Shown piece by piece: positions 7,501 through 16,627 of a stretch of DNA of 64,000 nt (the stretch's first letter is position 1; each line of letters starts with the position of its first letter). The notes below the pieces were generated by a model, which was given only the letters and a program-made list of their open reading frames with translations, did not search any database and was not told the DNA's origin. This stretch comes from Pigmentiphaga sp. H8 (lineage in GTDB: Bacteria; Pseudomonadota; Gammaproteobacteria; Burkholderiales; Burkholderiaceae_B): positions 1,736,001-1,800,000 of the forward strand of contig NZ_CP033966.1 of assembly GCF_003854895.1 (NCBI RefSeq). The letters are read 5' to 3'. The position numbers were made by a program, and so were the translations under genes.

Positions 7501-10262
7501 GGCGTGTCCGGTTCGGGATGGATGTCCGGCGGCGTGCCCAGGGGCAGAGTGAACGCGAAACGCGCGCCGCGTCCGCCCGGCGCGGCTTCGAGCCCGATGT
7601 CGCCGCCGTGGGCGCGGATGATGGCCTGGCAGACGGCCAGGCCCAGGCCTACGCCTGGCGTGGACGATTCGCGTTCGCCGCGGGCGAACTTGTCGAAGAT
7701 GCGGTCCGCGATGTCTGGCGGTACGCCGGGGCCATCGTCGGTCACCAGCGTGGCAAGCCGGTCGCCGCGGATTTCGGCGTCGATGCGCAGGGTGCTGGAC
7801 TCGGGGGTGTACTTGATGGCGTTCTCGAGCAGGTTGCACAGCACGCGTTCGATCAGGACGCCGTCGCATTCCACCAATGGCAGGTCGGACAGGCGGCCCA
7901 CGGCGACGCGTCGTTGGCCCAGGGCATCGCGCATGTAGGCCAGCGCCGATCCGACCAGTTCCTCGATGGACTGCCATTCGCGGTGCAGCGGCGCATCGCC
8001 GCTCTGCAGCCGGGCCATGTCGAGGATGTTGTCCACCATGGCGTGCATGCGGCGGGCCTGCACCGTCAGCCCGTGCAGCGCGTCGCGCACCCCGCGCGGC
8101 AGTTCGGGATGCTGCCGCTGCAAGGTCTCCGATGTGCCGACCAGGCTGGTCAGCGGCGTGCGCAGGTCGTGCGAGACGGCGGACAACAGCGAGTTGCGCA
8201 GTTTCTCGGACTCGACGTTCAAGAGCGCATGCTGGGCGACTTCCACATAGTGCAGGCGTTCGAGCGCGATGGCCACCAGCGTGCCGTAGGCCGCCATCTG
8301 CCGGCGGCTTTCGGCGTCGTCCAGGTCGGGGCGGCCGCCACAGGCGATCGCCAGCACGCCGCGCGTGCGCATCGAGGCCTGCAGGGGCAGGTAGTAGAAG
8401 GCGCTGGTGGACAGCGTGGCCGTGCCGGCGCCGGCGGGCTGCCCGTGGTCGTAGGCCCATTGCGCCAGAGCCGGCTCCAGCCCCGCGGAGGCATCGGCCG
8501 GGGTCGCGGACAGCAGCCGGTCGGCGGTGTCCAGGACGTACAGCACGCAGTGGGTGTCGAAGGCCGCGTGGACATACGAGGACGTGGCTTCGACGATCTG
8601 TTCCGGCTGCAGCGCCGACGACAGCTCGCGCGCGAATTCGTACAGCCCGTGCGCCTCGGCCTCGCGGCGGACCGAGGTTTCGGCCTGCAGGCGCAGCCCC
8701 GCGGTCAACTGCCCGACCACGAGCCCCGCCGCCAGCAGGACGAGGAAGGTCAGCGCATACTGGATGTCGGAGATCGCGAAGGACCACAGGGGCTGGACGA
8801 ACAGGAAATCGAACAGGCCGACGCTGACCAGCGAAGCAAGGGCGGCCGGCCCGCGGCCATGGCGCAGCGCCACCCCGATCACCGCCAGCAGGAACAGCAT
8901 GACGATGTTGGTCTGGTGCAGCACCGGGAAGGCCAGCGAGGACAGCGCGGCCGCGGCGCCGCAATACACCAGCGCCCAGAGATAGGCCGGCAGGTGGGAG
9001 GCGCCGCGCGGCTGTCGCTCGCCGGCCCGCGCCGTTGCCGCCGCGCGCGCCGGCGCGGGCAGGGGTGGCGCGGCGATGCGGATCACGTCGATTTCCGGGC
9101 AGGCGGCCGCCAACAGGTCGGCGAAGCTGTGGCGGTGCCAGATCCAGCCCGGCGCCAGCAGCCGCGACAGCAGGCCCGACAGCGACAGGCGCAGGCGCCG
9201 CAGGCCGCCCGGCGCGGTGCGGCCCAGCACCACCTTGGTGATGTTGTGGCGCCGCGCGTAGCGCACCACGGCCTCGACCAGATCGGTGCCGCCCAGGACC
9301 TCGGTGCGGGCGCCCAGCGACTCGGCGTGCGCCAGCACGCGCCGCAGGGTGTCGTGCCGCGAAGCCGGCTGGGGCTGGACGCGCAGGCTCTCGATGGTGA
9401 CCACGTGCAGTTCGCAATCGAGTTGCTGGGCGAGGCGATGCGCGTTGCGCACCACGTGGCCGGCATCGTCGGCGGCGATACAGGCAAGGACGGCTTCCCG
9501 GGTGCGCCAGATATCCGTGATGGCCCGGTCCAGCCGGTAGGCCTGGACGTCGTCGTCCACGTGTTCCGCGGTGCGCCGCAGGGCCAGTTCGCGCAGCGCG
9601 ATCAGGTTGCCCTTGCGGAAGAAATGGCCGGCGGCGTGCCGGGCCTGCTCGGGCAGGTATACCTTGCCCTGGCGCAGGCGGCGCAGCAGCTCGTCGGCCG
9701 AGGTGTCGACCAGGATGATTTCGGCGGCGCCGTCGAACACGGCGTCGGGCACGGTCTCCCGTATCCGCACGCCGGTGATGCCTCCCACCGCTTCGTTCAA
9801 GCTGTCCAGGTGCTGCACGTTCAGCGTGGTCCAGACGTCGATGCCGGCCGCGAGCAGTTCGTGCACGTCCTGCCATCGCTTGTCGTGGCGAGACCCAGGG
9901 ACGTTCGAGTGAGCCAGTTCGTCCACCAGCACCAGGGCGGGCCGCCGCGCCAGCGCGCCGTCCAGGTCGAATTCCTTCAACACCCGTTCGCGGTAGCGGA
10001 TCTCGGCCAGGGGCAGGGCAGGGATGCCGGCCAGCAGGGCCATCGTTTCCTTGCGCCCATGCGTCTCGACGACGCCGGCCACCACGTCCGCGCCTTGCTC
10101 CATCCGGTGGCGCGCGGCCTCCAGCATGGCGTAGGTCTTGCCGACGCCGGCCGAGGCGCCGAAATAGATGCGCAGCCGGCCGCGCGCGGCCGGCCGCCCG
10201 GCGGCATCGAGGTTCCTGAGCAGGGTATCGGGGTCGGGACGGCCGGGGGCGGCGGATGCCAT
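7473..10262 (-). CDS. kdpD: KdpD, potassium-responsive sensor histidine kinase
   Basis: A 929-aa sensor kinase with the standard KdpD layout. The N-terminal KdpD domain has Walker A GASAGVGKT (35-43) and 'ALVLVDELAHSN' near 109-120. A USP-like domain follows (about 255-395), then four clustered membrane helices (about 425-520), a GAF-like region (540-670), the dimerisation/phospho-acceptor helix with H698 in 'AVSHDLRTPL', and a catalytic domain with 'NLLENAIKYTP' and 'GVGLGLAV'. It autophosphorylates and passes phosphate to KdpE. The start lies 27 bases after the kdpC stop. Confidence 0.96.
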   Translation of the reverse strand: MASAAPGRPDPDTLLRNLDAAGRPAARGRLRIYFGASAGVGKTYAMLEAARHRMEQGADVVAGVVETHGRKETMALLAGIPALPLAEIRYRERVLKEFDLDGALARRPALVLVDELAHSNVPGSRHDKRWQDVHELLAAGIDVWTTLNVQHLDSLNEAVGGITGVRIRETVPDAVFDGAAEIILVDTSADELLRRLRQGKVYLPEQARHAAGHFFRKGNLIALRELALRRTAEHVDDDVQAYRLDRAITDIWRTREAVLACIAADDAGHVVRNAHRLAQQLDCELHVVTIESLRVQPQPASRHDTLRRVLAHAESLGARTEVLGGTDLVEAVVRYARRHNITKVVLGRTAPGGLRRLRLSLSGLLSRLLAPGWIWHRHSFADLLAAACPEIDVIRIAAPPLPAPARAAATARAGERQPRGASHLPAYLWALVYCGAAAALSSLAFPVLHQTNIVMLFLLAVIGVALRHGRGPAALASLVSVGLFDFLFVQPLWSFAISDIQYALTFLVLLAAGLVVGQLTAGLRLQAETSVRREAEAHGLYEFARELSSALQPEQIVEATSSYVHAAFDTHCVLYVLDTADRLLSATPADASAGLEPALAQWAYDHGQPAGAGTATLSTSAFYYLPLQASMRTRGVLAIACGGRPDLDDAESRRQMAAYGTLVAIALERLHYVEVAQHALLNVESEKLRNSLLSAVSHDLRTPLTSLVGTSETLQRQHPELPRGVRDALHGLTVQARRMHAMVDNILDMARLQSGDAPLHREWQSIEELVGSALAYMRDALGQRRVAVGRLSDLPLVECDGVLIERVLCNLLENAIKYTPESSTLRIDAEIRGDRLATLVTDDGPGVPPDIADRIFDKFARGERESSTPGVGLGLAVCQAIIRAHGGDIGLEAAPGGRGARFAFTLPLGTPPDIHPEPDTPCSTTDPTS

Positions 10263-10289
10263 GTGTGGGGTCTGGGCGCGGACGGCGGA

Positions 10290-10892
10290 TCAGGAGCGGG
10301 GCTGCCGGTCCAGCGCAAGGTTGAGCTGGAGTACGTTTACCACGGGTTCGCCCAGTATGCCGATGAACGGCCGCTGCGTATGCGCGGCGATCAGTTTTTC
10401 CACCTCGTCCGAGGACAGCCCGCGCTCGCGTGCCACCCTCGGCGCCTGGTAGCGGGCGCCCGCCACGCTGATGTGGGGATCCAGGCCGCTGCCCGAAGCG
10501 GCAACCAGGTCCACCGGGATCGGCGCCGCGTTGCCCGGGTCGGCCCGCCGCAGCGCCAGGGCGCGCTCGCCGGCCAGGCGCGCCAGGTCGGGATTGCTCG
10601 GCCCGAGGTTGGAACCGCCGGAAGCTTGCGCGTTGTACGGGCGGTCGGCGGTGGCCGAGGGACGGCCCCAGAAATAGCGGGGCGCGGTGAACGACTGGCC
10701 GATCAGCGCCGAGCCGACCGTCGTTCCCTCCGACTGGACGAGCGATCCGTCCGCCTGGTGCGCGAAAGCCAGCCGGGCCAGGGCGGTGGTGGCCAGCGGA
10801 TAGAGCAGGCCGGTAACGACGGAGAGCGCCGCGAACACGGCCAGGGCGGGGCGCAGCACGCGTTGCCGGGCGGGAGAGGAAGCAGGGGTCAT
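10290..10892 (-). CDS. kdpC: KdpC, potassium-transporting ATPase subunit C
   Basis: A 200-aa subunit with one N-terminal membrane helix (about residues 15-38) and a periplasmic domain. Family marks are 'GSALIGQSFTAPRYFWGRPSA', 'ASGGSNLGPSNP', 'VDLVAASGSGLDPHIS' and 'ARYQAPRVARERGL'. KdpC helps the KdpA channel-like subunit work with the KdpB ATPase. It is 24 bases from kdpB and 27 from kdpD in the same run. Confidence 0.95.
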   Translation of the reverse strand: MTPASSPARQRVLRPALAVFAALSVVTGLLYPLATTALARLAFAHQADGSLVQSEGTTVGSALIGQSFTAPRYFWGRPSATADRPYNAQASGGSNLGPSNPDLARLAGERALALRRADPGNAAPIPVDLVAASGSGLDPHISVAGARYQAPRVARERGLSSDEVEKLIAAHTQRPFIGILGEPVVNVLQLNLALDRQPRS

Positions 10893-10916
10893 GAAAGTCT
10901 CCGGGAATCGGGAGGG

Positions 10917-13043
10917 TCAGGCGAGTCCGGCCGCGGCCAGGATCATGTCGATCAGCTTGATGCCGGCGAAGGGCACCAGCAGGCCGCCCAGTCCATACAC
11001 CAGCAGATTGCGGCGCAGCAGCGCGGCCGCGCCCAGCGGCCGGTAGCGCACGCCCTTCAAGGCCAGCGGGATCAGCACGATGATGATCAGCGCGTTGAAG
11101 ATCACGGCCGACAGGATGGCCGACGACGGCGAGGCCAGGCGCATGACGTTCAGCGCGGCCAGTTGCGGGTAGACGCCGGCGAAGGCAGCGGGAATGATCG
11201 CGAAATACTTGGCCACGTCGTTGGCGATGCTGAAGGTGGTCAGCGCGCCGCGCGTCATCAGCATCTGCTTGCCGGTCTCGACCACTTCGATCAGCTTGGT
11301 CGGATCCGAGTCCAGGTCGACCATGTTGCCGGCTTCCTTGGCGGCCTGGGTGCCGGAATTCATCGCCACCGCGACGTCGGCCTGCGCCAGCGCGGGGGCG
11401 TCGTTGGTGCCGTCCCCGGTCATGGCCACCAGCCGGCCGTCGGCCTGGTAGCGGCGGATCAGCGCCAGCTTGGCTTCGGGCGTGGCCTGGGCCAGGAAGT
11501 CGTCCACGCCGGCCTCGGCGGCGATGGCCGCCGCCGTGAGCTTGTTGTCGCCGGTGATCATCACGGTCTTGATGCCCATGCGGCGCAGTTCTCCGAACCG
11601 TTCCCGCATGCCGGGCTTGACGATGTCCTTGAGTTCGACCACGCCCAGCGCCGCCCGGCCGTCGCACACCACCAGCGGCGTGCTGCCGCGCCGGCCCGCA
11701 TCGTCGGCCGCGCGCGCGACGGCCTCGGGCAGCGCGGCGCCCTGTCCGGCCAGCCAGGCCTGTATCGCGTCGACCGCGCCCTTGCGTACGCGGCGGTCCG
11801 CCAGGTCCACGCCGCTCATGCGGGTATGAGCCGAGAAGGGAACGAAGACCGCGCCGGCGGCCGCCTCGGGCGCCTGGCCCAACTGGCGGGCCGCCAGCGC
11901 GGCGATGCTGCGGCCTTCGGGCGTCTCGTCGGCCTGCGAGGCCAGGCAGGCGGCGCGCGCCAGGACGTCGGCCGCCACGCCGGGCGCCGGGTGGAAGGCG
12001 CTGGCCTGGCGATTGCCGAAGGTGATGGTGCCGGTCTTGTCCAGCAGCAGCACGTCCACGTCGCCGGCCGCTTCCACGGCCCGGCCCGAGGTGGCGATCA
12101 CGTTGGCGCGCATCATGCGGCTCATGCCGGCCACGCCTATCGCCGAGAGCAGGCCGCCGATGGTGGTCGGGATCAGGCAGACCAGCAGCGCGACCAGCGC
12201 GGTGATGGCGATGGCCGTTCCCTGGCCGGCGGCGGAAATGGCGAAGAACGAGAAGGGAAGCAGGGTCGCGACGACCAGCAGGAAGACCAGCGTCAGGCCC
12301 ACCAGCAGGATGTTCAGGGCGATCTCGTTCGGGGTCTTCTGGCGCCGCGCGCTTTCCACCATCGCGATCATGCGGTCCAGGAAGCTTTCGCCGGGGTTGG
12401 CCGCGACCTGCACGATGATCCAGTCAGACAGCACGCGCGTGCCGCCCGTCACCGACGAGAAGTCGCCGCCGGCCTCGCGGATGACCGGCGCCGATTCGCC
12501 GGTGATGGCGCTTTCGTCCACCGAGGCGATGCCGGCGATGATCTCGCCGTCGCCCGGTATGGTGCCGCCCGCCTCGACCAGCACGACGTCGCCCTTGCGC
12601 AGGCTGCCCGACGGACGTTCCGCGACGTGGCCGCGGTAGGCCTCGGCCGTTGCCGGTGTGCCGGCCGGCACGCCGGCAACGACCCGGGCGATCACGGTGG
12701 TGCGCAGTCCGCGCAGCGCGGCCGCCTGCTGCTTGCCGCGCCCTTCGGCCAGCGCCTCGGCGAAGTTGGCGAACAGCACGGTGAACCACAGCCAGGCGGA
12801 GACGGCGAACATGAAGCCGGTGTCGGCATCGGCGTGGCCGAACAGGCCCGCGATCCACAGCAGGGTGGTCAGCATGCTGCCCGCGTACACGGTGAACATC
12901 ACCGGATTGCGGACCTGGGTCGAGGGCCGCAGCTTGAGCAGGCTTTCTTTCAGGGCCGCGCCGAGCGGGATGCCCGACCGGGCGCGCGGGGCAGGTGCCG
13001 CGGCGGCGGGGTGGGGAAGGGAAGGTTCCAGATGCGTAGACAT
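10917..13043 (-). CDS. kdpB: KdpB, P-type ATPase subunit of the Kdp potassium pump
   Basis: A 708-aa P-type ATPase. The actuator-domain motif TGES is at 181-184, and the phosphorylated Asp is D335 in '[10 protein letters not shown]'. The hinge motif '[22 protein letters not shown]' lies in the second half, and the ion-site Pro is in '[17 protein letters not shown]'. The start at 13043 (MSTHLEP) lies 20 bases after kdpA; the frame is open upstream, but that part overlaps kdpA and is not coding. Length and order match the family. Confidence 0.97.
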   Translation of the reverse strand: MSTHLEPSLPHPAAAAPAPRARSGIPLGAALKESLLKLRPSTQVRNPVMFTVYAGSMLTTLLWIAGLFGHADADTGFMFAVSAWLWFTVLFANFAEALAEGRGKQQAAALRGLRTTVIARVVAGVPAGTPATAEAYRGHVAERPSGSLRKGDVVLVEAGGTIPGDGEIIAGIASVDESAITGESAPVIREAGGDFSSVTGGTRVLSDWIIVQVAANPGESFLDRMIAMVESARRQKTPNEIALNILLVGLTLVFLLVVATLLPFSFFAISAAGQGTAIAITALVALLVCLIPTTIGGLLSAIGVAGMSRMMRANVIATSGRAVEAAGDVDVLLLDKTGTITFGNRQASAFHPAPGVAADVLARAACLASQADETPEGRSIAALAARQLGQAPEAAAGAVFVPFSAHTRMSGVDLADRRVRKGAVDAIQAWLAGQGAALPEAVARAADDAGRRGSTPLVVCDGRAALGVVELKDIVKPGMRERFGELRRMGIKTVMITGDNKLTAAAIAAEAGVDDFLAQATPEAKLALIRRYQADGRLVAMTGDGTNDAPALAQADVAVAMNSGTQAAKEAGNMVDLDSDPTKLIEVVETGKQMLMTRGALTTFSIANDVAKYFAIIPAAFAGVYPQLAALNVMRLASPSSAILSAVIFNALIIIVLIPLALKGVRYRPLGAAALLRRNLLVYGLGGLLVPFAGIKLIDMILAAAGLA

Positions 13044-13063
13044 GATGATGCCCGTCCAGGCGT

Positions 13064-14773
13064 TCAGGGTTGCAGGTGTTCCGCCACCGGCCCCAGGGCC
13101 AGCGCGGGGATGTAGGTCAGCGCGCCCACCATCAGCACGGCGCCGATCAGCAGCGCGACGAACAGCGGCCCGGTGGTGGGCATGGTGCCCGGGCCCGCGG
13201 GGATGCGCCGCTTGGCGGCCAGCGATCCGGCCAGGGCCAGGACCGGCACGATGATCCCGAAGCGGCCGCACCACATCGCCAGCGCCAGCAGCACGTTGTA
13301 GAAGGGCGTGTTGGCGGACAGGCCGGCGAAGGCGCTGCCGTTGTTGTTGGCGGCCGAGGACAGCGCGTACAGCACTTCCGAGAAACCGTGGGCGCCCGGA
13401 TTGAATATCCCCGCCTGCCCGCCGGGCAGCGACACGGCCGCCGCCGTGCCCAGCAGCACCAGCAGCGGCGTGGCCAGCAGTACGATGGCCACCATTTTCA
13501 TGTCGTAGCTTTCGATCTTCTTGCCCAGGTATTCGGGCGTGCGGCCGATCATCAGGCCGGCGATGAATACGCCGGTGATGGCGAAGACCAGCATGCCGTA
13601 CAGGCCGGAACCGACGCCGCCGAACACCACTTCGCCCAGCTGCATCAGCAGCAGGGGCGAGAAACCGCCCATCGCCGTCAACGAATCGTGCATCGTGTTG
13701 ACCGCGCCGCAGGAGGCCGCCGTGGTGACCACCGCGAACAGGGCGCTGGCGGCGATGCCGAACCGGCTTTCCTTGCCTTCCATGTTCCCGCCGGCCGATA
13801 GCGCGGAGGGCGCGGCATCGATGCCCGGCTGCGCCAGCATGGGGTTGGCGTGTTGTTCGAAGTAGCCGGTGGCGAGCGCGAACAGCACGAACAGCACCGT
13901 CATCGCGGCCAGAATCGCCGCCCCCTGGGCGCGGCTGCCCACCAGTTCCCCGAAGGCCATGCACAGCGCGGCGGGGATCAGGAAGATCGCCAGCATCTCC
14001 AGGAAGTTGCTGGCCGCCGTGGGGTTTTCGAAGGGGTGCGCGGAATTCGCGTTGAAGAAGCCGCCGCCGTTCGTGCCCAGCAGCTTGATGGCTTCCTGCG
14101 AGGCCACCGGTCCCATGGGCAGGGTCTGCGACGCGCCCTCCAGCGTATGCACGGTCTGGTAGGCGTCGAAGTTCTGGATCACGCCCTGGCTGACCAGGAA
14201 CAGCGCGAGCAGCAGCGACAAGGGCAGTAGCACGTACAGCGTCGAGCGCACCAGGTCGGCCCAGAAGTTGCCGACGGTGCCCGCGCTGTGCCGCGCCAGT
14301 CCGCGCATCAGCGCGAACAGCACGGCGATGCCGGTGGCCGCGGACACGAAGTTCTGCACGCCCAGGCCCAGCATCTGGGTCAGATAGCTCATGGTCGTCT
14401 CGCCAGCGTAGCCTTGCCAGTTCGTATTGGTGACGAAGCTCACCGCCGTGTTCAGGGCCGAGTCCGGCGCCACCGCTCCTAGCGCGGCGGGGTTCAGCGG
14501 CAGCCATCCCTGCACGCGTTGCAGCGCATACAGGGCGACCAGTCCGACCAGGTTGAAGGCCACGGCGGCCACGGCATAGGCCTTCCAGCCGCTTTCCACG
14601 GCCGGATCGATGCCGGCAAGCCGGTAGATGAGGCGCTCGGCGGGGCGGCCCCAGGCGGTCCACCGCGACGGGTTGCCATCCATGGCGAGGCGGATGTAGC
14701 GGCCCAGGACGGGCGCGATCGCCAGGAGGACCGCGAGATAAAGCGCCAGCAGCAGGAGCAGCTTGGTATCCAT
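13064..14773 (-). CDS. kdpA: KdpA, potassium-binding and translocating subunit
   Basis: A 569-aa membrane protein with about ten helices, homologous to four fused MPM channel repeats. Selectivity-loop segments are visible as '[14 protein letters not shown]', '[21 protein letters not shown]', '[18 protein letters not shown]' and '[16 protein letters not shown]'. Together with KdpB and KdpC it imports potassium at micromolar levels. Its start codon overlaps the kdpF stop by one base (TGATG), implying translational coupling. Confidence 0.97.
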   Translation of the reverse strand: MDTKLLLLLALYLAVLLAIAPVLGRYIRLAMDGNPSRWTAWGRPAERLIYRLAGIDPAVESGWKAYAVAAVAFNLVGLVALYALQRVQGWLPLNPAALGAVAPDSALNTAVSFVTNTNWQGYAGETTMSYLTQMLGLGVQNFVSAATGIAVLFALMRGLARHSAGTVGNFWADLVRSTLYVLLPLSLLLALFLVSQGVIQNFDAYQTVHTLEGASQTLPMGPVASQEAIKLLGTNGGGFFNANSAHPFENPTAASNFLEMLAIFLIPAALCMAFGELVGSRAQGAAILAAMTVLFVLFALATGYFEQHANPMLAQPGIDAAPSALSAGGNMEGKESRFGIAASALFAVVTTAASCGAVNTMHDSLTAMGGFSPLLLMQLGEVVFGGVGSGLYGMLVFAITGVFIAGLMIGRTPEYLGKKIESYDMKMVAIVLLATPLLVLLGTAAAVSLPGGQAGIFNPGAHGFSEVLYALSSAANNNGSAFAGLSANTPFYNVLLALAMWCGRFGIIVPVLALAGSLAAKRRIPAGPGTMPTTGPLFVALLIGAVLMVGALTYIPALALGPVAEHLQP

Positions 14774-14862
14774 CAGAATTTCTCCGCCTGGAACAGGGCG
14801 ACGAGCAGATAGACGAACAGGGCCGCGGCCGCCACGGCGCCGGCCAGGTGCAGCCAGGTCAT
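14773..14862 (-). CDS. kdpF: KdpF, small stabilising subunit of the Kdp pump
   Basis: A 29-aa single-helix membrane peptide (hydrophobic about residues 5-24, ending FQAEKF), the usual size for KdpF, which stabilises the KdpABC complex. AAGGAG lies 8 bases upstream of its ATG. Its stop overlaps the kdpA start, and its start overlaps the stop of a further small frame upstream (ATGA). Identified by position and form rather than by motif. Confidence 0.85.
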   Translation of the reverse strand: MTWLHLAGAVAAAALFVYLLVALFQAEKF

Positions 14863-14957
14863 GGCGTTTCTCCTTGCGACAGCGCCGCGCAGAACTGAAT
14901 CAGCCCGATGGTCGCGCGCGCGATGACGACCAGGCCCAACAGGTAGATGAGATCCAT
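14859..14957 (-). CDS. small membrane peptide upstream of kdpF
   Basis: A 32-codon frame starting [16 protein letters not shown], with one probable membrane helix (about residues 2-27) and a short polar tail. It ends in an ATGA overlap with kdpF, and the kdpF ribosome-binding site lies within its last codons. The upstream site is weak (CGGGAAAAA). I recall comparable short leader frames ahead of kdpF in some other proteobacterial kdp operons, so it is probably the first gene of the operon. Its function is unknown: a pump subunit or a leader peptide are both possible. Confidence 0.6.
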   Translation of the reverse strand: MDLIYLLGLVVIARATIGLIQFCAALSQGETP

Positions 14958-15040
14958 TTTTTCCCGCCGATGCGGACTCCTCGATGGGCGGGGACGGCCT
15001 TTTCGTCCCCATGCCCGACGCCTGCCAGCGTAAGGAGACG

Positions 15041-15093
15041 GGCGTAAAAACGGGGTATAGCTTGGGCGGGCGGGTATAAAAATGGCGTAAAAA
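15041..15093 (-). promoter_or_regulatory. kdp promoter region with paired direct repeats, candidate KdpE sites
   Basis: On the plus strand GGCGTAAAAA occurs at 15041-15050 and again at 15084-15093, 43 bp apart. GGGTATA occurs at 15053-15059 and 15072-15078 between them. Read towards kdp (minus strand) this gives T-rich blocks such as TTTTTACGCC and TTTTTATACCC, reminiscent of the T-rich KdpE target of E. coli. It lies 84-136 bases upstream of the first small kdp frame. KdpE binding is inferred. Confidence 0.45.
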
Positions 15094-15171
15094 TCGCCGC
15101 GGGCGGCGTCGCGTTAAGCTATCGCCCATGACCAATGCGGGGATCGCCATCCCCACGCGCCGAGGAATATC

Positions 15172-15876
15172 GTGTTTACCGGAATCATCCAGGGCACCGC
15201 CCAGATCGCCGCCATGAACGACCGCGAGGGCCTGCGCACCTTCACGCTCGAGTTCCCGCCGGGCTTCTGCCAGGACCTGGCCATAGGCGCCAGCGTCTCG
15301 GTGGACGGCGTCTGCCTGACGGTCACCGACATCGCCAGCCCGACCGCCGCCTCGTTCGACGTCATGCTGCAGAGCCTGAACATCACCACGCTGTCCGAAT
15401 ACGGCGTGGGGTCGCGCATCAACGTCGAACGCGCGGCCAAGGACGGCGCCGAGATCGGCGGCCATCCGCTGTCCGGCCACGTCGACTTCACCACCACCAT
15501 CGCCGGCATCCGCAGTTCGGACACGAACCGCGTCATGCGCTTCACCATTCCCGAGGCCTTCCGCAAATACGTGTTCGCCAAGGGCTACATCGCCATCAAC
15601 GGCGCCAGCCTGACCGTGGCCGAGGTCAACCGGACCGAGGGCTGGTTCGAGGTCTGGCTGATTCCCGAAACGCGGCGCATGACCACGTTCGAGGAAAAGC
15701 AGGTGGGCGACCGGCTCAACATCGAGATCGAGCGCGGCACGCAGGTGGTGGTCGATACCGTGCGCGAGACCGTGCAGGAAAGCCTGGGCAAGCTCCAGCC
15801 CCTGCTGGAAGCTGTGCTCAAAGAGCGCGGGATCGAGCTCGAGGACCTGTTCCCCGCGCCCAAATCGCTGAAGTAA
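15172..15876 (+). CDS. ribE: riboflavin synthase, alpha subunit
   Basis: A 234-aa protein with the two lumazine-binding barrels of riboflavin synthase, which turns two molecules of 6,7-dimethyl-8-ribityllumazine into riboflavin. The N-terminus MFTGIIQG, 'SVSVDGVCLTVTDI' in repeat 1, 'GGHPLSGHVDF' and 'INGASLTVAEV' in repeat 2 are diagnostic. It starts with GTG preceded by GAGGAA. It is about 20-30 residues longer than typical members, through a helical C-terminal extension. No FMN riboswitch is visible upstream and no other rib genes adjoin it. The symbol varies (ribC in E. coli). Confidence 0.9.
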   Translation: MFTGIIQGTAQIAAMNDREGLRTFTLEFPPGFCQDLAIGASVSVDGVCLTVTDIASPTAASFDVMLQSLNITTLSEYGVGSRINVERAAKDGAEIGGHPLSGHVDFTTTIAGIRSSDTNRVMRFTIPEAFRKYVFAKGYIAINGASLTVAEVNRTEGWFEVWLIPETRRMTTFEEKQVGDRLNIEIERGTQVVVDTVRETVQESLGKLQPLLEAVLKERGIELEDLFPAPKSLK

Positions 15877-15885
15877 TCAGCCGCC

Positions 15886-15925
15886 AGGACCGCGCCCCCG
15901 GGTTTGCCAGGGTTGCGGTCCTTTT
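15886..15925 (+). terminator. intrinsic terminator after riboflavin synthase
   Basis: AGGACCGC at 15886-15893 pairs with GCGGTCCT at 15915-15922, followed by TTT. It lies 10 bases after the stop codon at 15876. Confidence 0.7.
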
Positions 15926-15940
15926 CGTGGCTGGTATTAT

Positions 15941-15962
15941 TTACCTACCGTTCGGTAAGTAA
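15941..15962. promoter_or_regulatory. 22-bp palindrome abutting the tetR start, candidate auto-operator
   Basis: Half sites TTACCTACCG and CGGTAAGTAA around TT, perfect apart from one pair. The last base is immediately followed by the ATG at 15963. Size, symmetry and place are typical of a TetR-family operator, so autoregulation is likely. No second copy was seen in the window. Confidence 0.7.
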
Positions 15963-16616
15963 ATGCGATCGCTCATGCCTACCTCTGCTTCCCGCCCCGC
16001 TCCCAGGCGCCGCCAGGGCCGCCCGCCCGTGGTGGCCGACGCGCGCGAGCGCATCCTGCTGGAAGCCTCGAAGCTGTTCGCGCAAAGCGGCTACGAAAGC
16101 AGCTCCATCGGCGAACTGGCCGCCGCCATCGGTGTTTCCAAGCCGGCCATCTATCACTACTTCGCCACCAAGCAGGACATCTACGACGCCATCATCCTGC
16201 AGGCGCTGCAAGGCCTGACCGATGCCGTCGTGCCGGCGGTGAACGCCCAGCCGGACCCGCTGGACAAGCTGCGCGTCTTCATGACGGCGCACGCGGCCTA
16301 CCTGGAACGCAATTACTGGAGCTTCGTCGCCATGCTGGTGGGCTTCAGCGGCATGAGCCCCAGCTACCGCGACGACGCCTCGCGGCTGCGCGACGCCTAC
16401 GAACGCCTGCTGCGCCGGATCCTGGAGCAGGGCGCGCGCGAAGGGGTATTCCGGCCGGGGCAGATCGTGACTTCGGGGCGCGCCGTGCTGTCCCTGCTCA
16501 ACTGGATGGCGCGCTGGTTCAAGCCCGGCCATGGCAGCACGGCCGAACAGATCGCGCTCGACTATTTCGAACTTCTATCCGCCGGCCTGTGTGTCAGGCC
16601 GGCCGCCACTTCCTAA
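15963..16616 (+). CDS. TetR-family transcriptional regulator
   Basis: A 217-aa regulator. The N-terminal helix-turn-helix (about residues 27-75) reads 'ARERILLEASKLFAQSGYESSSIGELAAAIGVSKPAIYHYFATKQDIYDAI' in outline, and the remainder is an all-helical ligand domain. A second ATG at 15975 is an alternative start; neither has a clear ribosome-binding site. It is followed after 11 bases by an acyl-CoA dehydrogenase, so it probably responds to an acyl-CoA and controls this small operon. The ligand is inferred from context. Confidence 0.9.
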   Translation: MRSLMPTSASRPAPRRRQGRPPVVADARERILLEASKLFAQSGYESSSIGELAAAIGVSKPAIYHYFATKQDIYDAIILQALQGLTDAVVPAVNAQPDPLDKLRVFMTAHAAYLERNYWSFVAMLVGFSGMSPSYRDDASRLRDAYERLLRRILEQGAREGVFRPGQIVTSGRAVLSLLNWMARWFKPGHGSTAEQIALDYFELLSAGLCVRPAATS

Positions 16617-16627
16617 TGGGGACTGTC

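Noticed and set aside
7518..13115. Open frame of 1865 codons on the plus strand opposite the kdp operon
   Set aside because: It is antisense to kdpB, kdpC, kdpD and part of kdpA, whose motifs are certain. Its protein is low-complexity (Arg, Gly, Gln, His rich), as expected for a GC-rich shadow frame.
14958..15171. Possible FMN riboswitch before riboflavin synthase
   Set aside because: The conserved RFN-element blocks (such as GGGGCAGGGTGAAATTCCC) are absent. The region is better explained as the kdp promoter.
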